Program-made: the position numbers and the translations under genes
Shown: positions 20,517-29,486 of the stretch, one piece after another
How positions within the stretch are numbered: the first letter of the stretch is position 1
How the letters are laid out: each line of letters begins with the position of its first letter
Notes under the pieces: model-generated
Databases searched by the model: none
The model's input: the letters and a program-made list of their open reading frames with translations, nothing else
Told to the model about the DNA's origin: nothing
DNA from: Trichosporon coremiiforme
Taxonomy: Eukaryota; Basidiomycota; Tremellomycetes; Trichosporonales; Trichosporonaceae
Assembly: GCA_039545355.1 (NCBI GenBank)
Contig: BCJJ01000014.1
Coordinates: 437,914-501,913 of the forward strand
Reading direction: 5' to 3'
Length of the DNA: 64,000 bases

Positions 20517-23500
20517 CTATACCACTCCCCAGTCGGGCTTCTTGGGAGCAGGAGCCTGAGCCGCAGCCCAGAGCTTCTGGGTGTGCGCCTGTGTCTCAAT
20601 CGTGGCCGAGGTGGACATGCGCGCAGACGCACTCAAGGGCGGAGAGCGTAATGGCGGTAAGGACGGAGATCTGGCCCCAGTGATCGACGGTGCCTTTGTG
20701 GACGGGGGTTTCATCGATCCAGGTCGCACCGTTGTCGCAGCTGATTTGACGCTGGGCGACTTGAAAGATGCGGGTCGCACAGAGCTGATAGACCCAGGTC
20801 GCTGAGGCGGCAGAGGCTTCAGATCCTCCAGACCGTGCGCGCGGCCCCTCCATTCGTCGAGCTTGCGCTCGCATTGGCGGACATAGTCCAAGAGCACGGG
20901 CAAGTTCTCGGGCGTCAAGGCAATCACAGTCTCGTCACGTCCAGGACCTGTGTCCGAGCGGGAGCGGGGTGTCTTGTCCTCTGCGGGCGCCAGCCCGTTC
21001 GTCGCAGGACGGTTGACAGGCGAGCTTGCAGTGCGCCCGGGAGAAGCCTCAGACGGGTGGCCCAAGCCAAGCACCCGAGAGCGCAGGCGCAGCGTGGCAT
21101 CGTCGACCGACGCTACGCTGCCATTGGGCGGAGGTGTGCGAGGAACACGAGGGTCAGAGCTGGTGCGCACGGGTGAACCAGGGGGTGACTCGACGCCGAG
21201 CTGCCCGTACTCGCCAGCCCGCCCGGTCTTGAGTCGCGCCAGAGCTGGGATCGAGGGCGGGCGCGACAATCCGGTCTGTGTCGAAGCGCGCGAGCTCGGC
21301 GGCTCCTGCACAGGGGTCAGTGGAGCACCGCTTGTGGGCGACTTGACGAGCTCAGACCAGTTGCCGGAGCCTCCACGGAAGATGCCTCTGAGGCTAGGGC
21401 GTCGCCGTTTGTCCTTGGATGGGGATCCGTTACTCAGCCTCATGCTGCTTCGCCCCGTTCCTGTGCGAGTACCGAAAGACTCGCTCGTGCCTGTGGTGAT
21501 AGCAGGTGACGTCAAAGGTGACTGAGGGTACGCGTCTGCCGCAGCGAGGTTTAATGGAGGTGGGCGTGATCCACGGCGGCCGGCACGACCTGACTCCGCG
21601 GTAGCTGGCGGCTGCGCAGCCTTGTTTCCGCCTTTCAGACCACGGAGGAAATCGCGCAGGCCAGCAAGTCCAGATCGGCTGCGGGGTTGCGGTCGGCCCA
21701 TTGTCGAGGCAGCCTGGGGCTGGGAGTTGACTGTTGGGGGTTCAGCGAAAGATGGCCGCTTTTGTCCGTTGGGGATGTCCAGTAAGGCTGCAGCGTTGTG
21801 ACGCGGCTGCGTGTGGTGGCTCGTCGGCATGGGAGGCATCGACTGATGAGCGTGACGTCTGCTAGCCGTCATGCCCCAGATCGTCTCGGCTTGCCTGTGA
21901 TCGACAGAAGGAACAACAGATTCGCTGGCCTCAACGGGTGTTCGAAGCATGGTGCGGAGCACCTCGAGCTGGCGCTTAGACAGGTCGTGGCGTCCTGCGG
22001 ACCCAAATCGCTGGCGAGGCGGTCCATTGAGCATGGTGAACACGTCGCCATCCTCGTGTCGGTAATTGTCCAGCACGGACCGAGCAGCCGCACTGGAGCC
22101 GGACAATGAACGCAAAGCCTCGCCGGCGGCTCGAGCGTCGTTGGTGGCTAAGGTGATGCGCCTCAGTCGGACCGACTCTGGCTCCTCTTCCTCTTGCTGC
22201 GTGCCTGTAGAGCCCACCTCGATGAGCACCGTGGCCATTTCCCACCACTGAGCGTATTCGTTCTCGAGGTCGACAAAGAGGCGCGTGTCGTCCGCAGTGC
22301 CGTTCTGGAGCACGCTGTTACAGACGCGCTCGTGAGATTCCACGAGTGACTTGAGAGCTGTATGTTAGATGATTGAGTAGAAGTGGGGAACTTACATTGC
22401 ACGCCTCCAGCGAACTTTTTGACCGACGTGATTCCGCGTTTCAGTTCCTTCTGTTTTGCGAGGACGTTGTCCGGAATGACGAAATCTTGCTGAGATCGCC
22501 TCTTTGCCTGCTTGGGGGTCACGTCCGCTCCATCAGAGTTAGAGGCACCGCCGAAGGAGAAAGCAGTGTTGAGCTGTCCCGCACCACCGGTGCCTGGCTC
22601 GTGACTGGCAGCCTTCTTCCTCACGACCGAGCTACTGGGTCGGGGGTCAGACGGGAACGCTGTCTTCCCTCGGGACGGCGGCTGAGCACTACCGTTTGCC
22701 TCCCCGAGCATAGCCTCTGGCTTGGACGGCGATCCAGAGACTGTCTCCAGCGAGGGACCATGCTTGTCATCGGTGGAGCTCTGGCCGAACTTCCAGCCGC
22801 CGGACAGCCGCCGCCCGTGCTTCTTGGAGAACGAGGTGATGCGCTTCAGCGTCGAAGACTTTTCCGACTCATGCGAAGTGCCGCTGGACGGGTCGGATGC
22901 GAGCCTCTGCTGCACGGATTTGCGTGACATGGACGACACGTTGGACGGTCGGGGAGCGTCGCTCGACGCAGCGTCGTTCATCTCCCGTAAGCCACTGCTG
23001 ACGCTGGTCGACTGCCTCACCCGAGGCACGGGCATCGTTACAGGAGCAATGTTGCTCTTCGTGCGACCTGTCACTACACTTTCCTCAGTCTCAGTGTCGC
23101 TGTTATCCGTAGGGAAGGTCTCGACCGCTAACGGACTCGGGCTAGTCTGAGACTGCGCCTGGAACGAGGTGACTGAACCGGCGAGAGTGCGCTGGCGGTA
23201 CGGCGAGCTCGGTGTCGTGGAAGGTAAGTGGAAGCCAGGCGAGAACGTGCGAGGGAGTTCGTCGAACGACTCCACGGGCTTCGGCTCCAGAGGCTTCAAC
23301 GGGCTCGGCTTTCGCTGGTTCTGGGAATGATTGGTGCCCATGGAGGACGTACGAAGGCGTGGCTGAGGGGCAGCGTCGCCAATCAAGTTGACAGAAGACG
23401 AGGACATGGTCGCATTCAGGCCGCTCAGCTGCTGCAGGGAAGGCTGCTTTGCCAGAGGCGAGCCAGTGCTCGCCATGAACGACGCCGCCATCTGGGTTAA

Positions 23501-24791
23501 CGACACAGTGCTGTCCGGACCGAAAGTGACCGAGTATGGCGTGTGGATCGTCGGTCCAACAGGCGAGCTGATAGAGCTGATCTCCTTATGGGGCGCCTTT
23601 GGCGAGGCAGATGCGTGGGCAGCGAGATTGCTCGAAGATCGCCGAATCATCGCCGACAATCGCTTGGTTGCACCTTGCCTGGAGGTGGCGGCAGACGAGG
23701 GCGTTGACTGTTGAGAAGACGAAACAGACCATGCAGCCGAAGACGAGCTGGGTGTCCTCATGTTCGGGGGCAGCGGAGGTACAGGCGGAGCTTCCGTCGT
23801 CTTCCGCGACGACAGGGCCGCCGAGAACGATGACCGTTTGCGTAAGTCGGGCGAGGAATCTGGTTCGTTAGCTACGCTGTCAAAGCAAACACACGGTTCC
23901 TGGTTACTTACTAGAGTTTGAGGGAGAGTTCGCACCGGCAGACAGCCGCTTCCAGAAGTTGCTGAAGCCTTTCTTAGACGACTTGAGCTGCTCTGTGGAC
24001 TGCGAGTGCGAGAGCTCCGGGGAACCAAACGACTTTGACGCCGTCCGCCTCCTCGTCGGGCTGGCGGCTCGATTGTTCTGGGGAGTGCTGGGAGCAGCAG
24101 CCGAAACGGCTCTGTGGCCGGAGGCACCCTCCAGCTTGGCGCGCGCGACCGCGTGGGACGAAAGCCTATCCATGTCGGCAAGGTTTGGAGAGCTCTTGTG
24201 CCCGGGTGAATGCCGCAGCTGGGAATCGCGCACAGGTGATGAGTTGAGTCCGACGGCGGACTGTCGCTTGCCCAGTCGATTTCGTCCGGGCGTTGTGGGG
24301 ATGGGAAGGGCAGAGGAACGATGGAGAGAGGAATTGCTGGGGAGAGTCGGGGAGTGTGAGGGAGAGGAGCGCGGGGGCGACCGCGGTCGTTGGAGGTGAG
24401 CTGGCGATGCGAGCATGACCGACCCGCGGTTGCGCGGGGTGTTGGCATATGTTGCCGCCATTATTCTCGAGCCCGGCAGGTCCCAGTCCTCATCCGACTC
24501 GTCACTGGAATCCAACCGGATCGGAAACGCGTTTGCTCGTGATCCGGAGAGTGAGACACCGAGACCAAGCGCGTTGTAGTTTGACGATGACGACGAGCCT
24601 TTCCGACTGGGTGACTGGTCGTGTTGCGGATACAGGTGTTGTTGTTGATGGCGCGAAGACGGTTTTCGCTTGGGAGGGGCAGGTGTCGAGCCTTCAATGT
24701 CAAAGTCAAAGTCGTCGTCCCAGATCTCAGCCGCAACTGCTGCTGACTGTGACCTCCGGGAAGAGGATGGGCCAGCAGAAGAAGACGCCAT
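20517..24791 (-). CDS. Large Ser/Pro-rich protein resembling Byr4/Bfa1-type cytokinesis regulators
   Basis: Three exons: 23912-24791, 22396-23859, 20517-22357; 1394 aa. Introns are 52 and 38 nt with CTAAC branch motifs. The N-terminus has an acidic-aromatic motif (EIWDDDFDFDIEGS) like that opening fungal Byr4/BYRA proteins. Most of the chain is disordered and Ser-rich, with short conserved-looking islands: SNFWKRLSAG (~residue 280), KRITSFSKKHGRRLSGGWKFG (~690), and a predicted helical block around the exon 2/3 junction (VPDN-like IPDNVLAKQKELKRGITSVK, then LVESHERVCNSVLQNG and DLENEYAQWWEMATVLIEVG). A second helical block, LLDYVRQCERKLDEWRGRA, lies near the C-terminus. Byr4/Bfa1 forms the GAP for the Spg1/Tem1 GTPase of septation; that assignment here rests on the motif and layout only. 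Confidence 0.6.
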
Positions 24792-27287
24792 GGCAGCGGC
24801 TCTTTTGAAAAAGAATGACTCGCGAACAGGTTTCGTGTCGAGTGTGAGTGGGTAACAGGATGAACGCGGCGGACGCGGCGGCGGCAGCGGGAGTCGAGCG
24901 CGACCTGGCAGGCTGTCGGGGATTGGGTTACAGGTTATATGGGTTGGAAGCACCTAGTTCCCGTGCCGCAGGTTGAATGACAGGGGCTGACGTTTGGGAT
25001 CCGGCGCTGGCGACAGCGGACGACGAGGGACCTTGGGTTTTCCGGCGGTGCGCGCTAAGCAAGGGGTTGCAAGGAGAAGAGACGACGACGTTTTATCGCT
25101 GTATTGTCGCAGAGTGGCCTGGAGAGAAGGAGAGGGATGCAGTCGAATGTTTGCCTCTCTGTCGCGAAGCTCTGCGACGAGGGTCGAGGGACGAACAGGG
25201 GTCGCCTGTTAACTTTGTTACCGCTGTTGGTATCCTTCCGAGATCCCAGCAGCGTAATGTCGGTCCTTGTGCTATCTGGTGATTAGACCAGGAGCCAGAA
25301 GCCAGGGGACGAGTGCCGTCGGTAGATGATGTTGTTGTTGATGTCGAGGTTGTACGTGATGCGTGAAACGAGGAGGATATGCTAAGTGCAACAAATGACG
25401 CGTTGTGGTGGACAAGGATGCAGGATGGGCGAGGGGCGATGGGCAGACGAGCCGGGTTGGGGGTAATGTGAAAGGCCGAGAGTTGTCACGAGGAAGGTGA
25501 GGGTGGGTGACACGACTGAGGAGTGCTGGCTGGCCACCGCTGTGTCTGCCTGTGTCGCCTGCCGAGGCGGTGGAGTGATTGTTTTGATTGGGTTCCGCGA
25601 GCGTAGTGCAGGTGCGCAGGTGCAAGCAAGCTTGGTCGGGTCGATCGAACGAGTAGGCTCTGGGGAGGGGCGCGTTGATTCAGTGGTGATGATGCTTGAT
25701 GCTTGATGGATCAAGCCGCCTTAAGCTCGGATGAAGAGAGTCGTATGTTTCTGGGTGGATTAGGTGGATGGTCTGTCTGAGCTGCAGCTGGAGTCACTAG
25801 TCGCAGGAAGACACCAGGACGCAGTACGCAGGAAAGCAGGACGCGGGCCGATGGGCTGGATGTTGTTGGATTTCGTCCGATCCTGGGATGATGCCGAGGC
25901 CGATTGGCTGGGCGGGGGTGTTTACGGCTAGCGCGCGCGGGCGGATGGCCTGAGACGTCCTGGCATGTCCTGGGTGCCAATCGCCCTCCGCCCCTCCTTA
26001 CCCCCGCACACGATCCCTTCAGCCCTGTGGCCGCGCAGCATCCACGGCTCGGTTTCCAGCACACCAATCGGCCAATCCAGCGCCCTTGCTGACCTCGTCA
26101 CTTCCAGCGGCCCTGCATGCCCTTCTCCGCCCTTCCGCCTGGAGCGCGCAGGTACGAGGGCCTTACATGATGCTGGGCTCACTGGCAGACAAGTCGTTCC
26201 TTGACTCACGTTCCTTTCATCTAATTCCTACCCAGCAAACCAACGTACTCAGGATCCACTCAGCCAGTCCGACGCCCCAGACCCTGATATCCAGGGACCA
26301 ACCCCGAATGCGAACAGCAAACCATTCAGATCGACTTCTAACACAATTCACTCGCCCTGTCCGCCCCTGGGTCCACTAGGCGAGCCTGGCCCATCCATCA
26401 CCCAGAACACACCTCGCGGATCATGGGCCGTCAGCCGCGGTTGGCGCCGTGATGCGCCGAACATGGTAGCCTACACCTGGCAGATCATCACCAGAACGCC
26501 AGCTCTCGGAACTTCTCACAACAAATCGTGAACTTGCGAAACGTGTCGCGGACCTCGCAGAGCTGCCAGCGGGTGCAACCTTACGCTCCCTAATGCTCCT
26601 TAACTAGTTGGGCGGAAGGCACGCATCTTTTTCCGCGAATTGCCCAACGAGCCTATCCGAAGTGGTAAGTTCATCAGGAAGCAAGGCAAAGGGCACGAAA
26701 AGGAAGACACCGGGTTCATTCCGTGGAGAGTGCATAATCCTGGCATTCTGCGCTTCTTTTCTCGTCGAGCGTGCGACGCCCTCGACAGAGGCGCGATACG
26801 AACCATGCTGGGCCTTTCTCGCGGACAGACTTCCAGACGCGTCCTCCTTGCGCGATCCCCGAGAGCAGAGAGCGCTGCATCACGTGAGGGCGACACCCAC
26901 TCTTGCAGTGGTCCTCAAAGCTACTCAAAGCTACTCGATATTAAACGTTATAAGCTCCAAGGACGACCTCAGTCTCCAGATGACAAATTGGAGCTTCGTT
27001 AGCCGACCCTGGTGACTCTGCTGCCCACGGCCGAGCAAGTGCCATTGACTTCAACAGCCGCTGACCGTATGATCTCTTGTCATGAGATCAGGAGATAATG
27101 ACAGAGTTCTGTCTGCGAGCTTAAGTGGAGTAAGGTGAACCAGGATGGAGTGGCGTATGACTGATCCGTGACGTTACGAGCCACAGTACTGGTTCGTACC
27201 GGCTCGAGATTGCGCCCCTCTGTCGGGTCACACCAGCCGTTCCGAGACCTTTATAAAGCCCGAAGCGCTGCGCAGGCCCAATCGAGA

Positions 27288-27983
27288 ATGGATGGACGGT
27301 CCGCAACCTTATGCCTACCGCCCGCGGACGCCGCCACCGAGCACCTGATCGTCCTGTCGATTGGACCTCCGAGTGCGTGGTCCTTAGTGCGTACTTGTTC
27401 GCTGCAAGGAGCCCCGGACGAGTCCTTCTTTGCCCTCGTAGGTTGCGCTCTCCGGTTCAGGCATGTCTCTCTCGTGCACAGACAAACAGAGTGCGGAAAC
27501 TCCGAAAGTTCAGACGTCAGTCAGTCCGGTGAATTTCTCACACTTCTCAGTTGGTCGAAACGCAGAATGGTGATGAGAATGCCTTCAATGATACAACAAG
27601 CGTATGTCTCCATGTACTGTCAGTCTCACAGCTCTCTTCCATCCTGTCCGAGTCCGAATGTCGCCTTCCACCCTCCGGCGCGAGCAACCTTGCCCGAAAC
27701 TCGTGTCCACCAAGCGCTGTTGAGCCAAAGCAGCAGCACAACGGCAATCGCGACTGTGGTTAGCTTCGCCACAGCCTCTCCAGCTTACAGAGAACGTATG
27801 CCCGTCTCCGCGAGCGCGGGGGTTCGAGCTGTGGGCCAGCCTTCATGCTCGCAACGAGCCCGCCGCCAACGGCGTGCCGTAGCCGTTCTTCTTCCGGGTT
27901 TCGAAGGACAGTGGCTCGCGCTTGCATCCGCCGATAGCGTAACGGCTGCTGAGTGGCGGAGAGCACTGCAGCTTCATCGTTGA
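27288..27983 (+). CDS. Doubtful open frame downstream of a TATA-like palindrome
   Basis: 231 codons from the first ATG (MDGRSATLCLPPADAATEHL). It starts about 35 bp after the palindromic CTTTATAAAG. The translation has no recognisable domain, no low-complexity bias and many Ser/Arg, as in random GC-rich frames. It overlaps a minus-strand candidate. Listed because it is the only TATA-associated frame in the gene-poor region; it may be part of a spliced gene or nothing. Confidence 0.15.
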   Translation: MDGRSATLCLPPADAATEHLIVLSIGPPSAWSLVRTCSLQGAPDESFFALVGCALRFRHVSLVHRQTECGNSESSDVSQSGEFLTLLSWSKRRMVMRMPSMIQQAYVSMYCQSHSSLPSCPSPNVAFHPPARATLPETRVHQALLSQSSSTTAIATVVSFATASPAYRERMPVSASAGVRAVGQPSCSQRARRQRRAVAVLLPGFEGQWLALASADSVTAAEWRRALQLHR

Positions 27984-28080
27984 TCTCGTCTACTTCCACC
28001 TGCACATCCTCGTCTGAGAAGTTCGAGGAAGACGATACGGAGGAGGCGAAGGAAGGCGATCGGGAGCTTGTTGTCGTCAT
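27760..28080 (-). CDS. Doubtful small minus-strand protein, 106 aa
   Basis: Starts MTTTSSRSPSFASSVSSSS and continues into an acidic stretch (SDEDVQVEVDEINDEAA) and an Arg-rich end. Immediately upstream (minus strand) is a canonical acceptor, GCTGACTTTAG, and about 60 nt further a GTGAGT donor (28157-28162), so a leader intron or an upstream coding exon is possible. I could not find an ATG-initiated upstream exon in frame. Confidence 0.25.
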   Translation of the reverse strand: MTTTSSRSPSFASSVSSSSNFSDEDVQVEVDEINDEAAVLSATQQPLRYRRMQARATVLRNPEEERLRHAVGGGLVASMKAGPQLEPPRSRRRAYVLCKLERLWRS

Positions 28081-28586
28081 CGTGACATTGCTAAAGTCAG
28101 CTTAGGAAATCTGGTACAAGTTGCGCGAGGCAGAGAGTAGGATAGTAGAGCGGAGACTCACGTATTTGTCTCCCTGTGGTGCAGAGTATGGAGTGAACAA
28201 CACAAACGTTCGGTAACGTCGAGTGGAGGGAGGCAAAGTGGAGGTCAGTTTATCCGGGTATAGCTGGATGACACCGAGTGCTCTCATCACTGGCCGAACA
28301 ATCACAGCTTTACTGGCACCCGCACGCTCGCCATCGACGAACAGTGTCAACGGGCCATGAGCTTGATGCAAGTGAGGAGGAGTCCGGTTACTTCTAACCG
28401 TGCATTACAATCTACAGATGCAGTACAAATGGAAAGCTAGGCACGTGGTGGCCGTCGTTCGATCGGCTTCGAGCTCAGCTTTGCCCGCCAACGACGTCGA
28501 CCTTTCAACGCGCAGGTCGGTGCCTTCTGACGGCGTATGTGCCAGGGTAGCTCCCAGAGAAGCAGCAGTGCCCGTCCTCTGCGACC

Positions 28587-29244
28587 TCAAACCGCAGATT
28601 TCTCCTGCTCAGTCAGTTCAGGACCGACGTGACAAACTGACCTCGAAGAGCTTGAGCACCTCGTCACGCTTAAACATGCGTGCGGTGTCGATCGCGCTTG
28701 GCGTTCCCTTGTTCGGGTCGGCGCCTCCTTCGAGCAGTGCCTTGACCACGTCGTCGTGGAGCTTGAAGACGGCACCGGCGAGGGGGGTCTGTCCGCGGTC
28801 GTTCGGGCGGTCGACGTCAGCACCCTTCTTCAGCAGCTCGCGCACGAGCTCGGCGTGTCCCGCGTACGCGGAGAGCATGAGAAGCGTGTTGCCGTCGTGG
28901 TTCGTGAGGTTTGGCGGGATACCGTTCTCGACATAGGTGATCAGGGTCATGTCGCCCTGGCGAGCCATGTTGAACAGCCGGGTCGCGAGCTCAATCGCCT
29001 CGGGCGGCAGCGAAGACGCATCCGGCTTCGACGGGTCGGAAGCTTGAGCCGGCGCATCGGACTGCGCGTGGGCGACGGGGCAGCCACCACTCGCCGACTG
29101 TTGGCCGGAGACGGGACAGGCGCCAGTAGCGGACTGCTGGCCGGAAACGGGGCAAGCACCGGTAGCGGTCTTCTGGCCAGAGACGGGGCAAGCGGCAGTA
29201 GCAGACTGCTGGCCAGAAACAGGACACTTGGCTTCGGTGGACAT
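28587..29244 (-). CDS. Ankyrin-repeat protein with N-terminal CPVSG repeats
   Basis: Two-exon model 28642-29244 + 28587-28604 (206 aa, ending KLFEEKSAV); the intron is 37 nt with a GTCAGT donor and CTGAC branch. Unspliced, it would end SLSRRS at 28618 (208 aa). Residues ~7-57 hold five Cys-Pro units: four CPVSGQ(Q/K)(S/T)A and one CPVAH, spaced about 12 residues. Residues ~82-200 form three to four ankyrin repeats (DGNTLLMLSAYAGHAELVRE, LLKKGADVDRPNDRGQTPLA, ALLEGGADPN). The ankyrin part resembles small single-domain ankyrin proteins of fungi and bacteria. CPV motifs can bind haem or metals in other proteins; that is inference here. Divergent from WSS1 with 242 bp between starts. Confidence 0.8.
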
Positions 29245-29486
29245 GGTGGAAGATGGATGAAGATGAGAAAGGAAGCGAAAGATGCAATGACTACCGGTAC
29301 GTATCTATCGGTGGCCCGGCTAAAGCACCCTGATGTCATACATGAGCGGCTGAGACCGATCGGCAAATGTCTGCGCTCGCACTGGTCCAGTCAACCAGAA
29401 CGCTTGTTTTCGTCAGACCTTCCCTCCACTCCATCAGACCACCTACTATCTTACTTTCGTCACTTTGGCCGCGGCCGCTCGCCATC
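29245..29486. promoter_or_regulatory. Shared divergent promoter ankyrin protein / WSS1
   Basis: Only 242 bp between start codons. A GC-rich GCGGCCGC core lies at 29471-29478. Whether the two genes are co-regulated cannot be read from sequence. Confidence 0.4.

Larger units (their letters stand above)
24792..28586. other. Gene-poor 3.8-kb region
   Basis: The longest stretch without a confident gene. 24792-25700 is purine-rich on the plus strand and fits a long leader/promoter of the Byr4-like gene. 27066-27110 includes an inverted repeat (gatctc...gagatc). CTTTATAAAG near 27247 could be a TATA box. Two weak candidate frames are listed separately. No transposon ends or domains are recognised. 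Confidence 0.4.

Noticed and set aside
28102..28371. Possible upstream exon of the 106-aa minus-strand candidate
   Set aside because: The GTGAGT donor and GCTGACTTTAG acceptor are good, but the frame before the donor has no ATG and does not join in frame with the downstream candidate.
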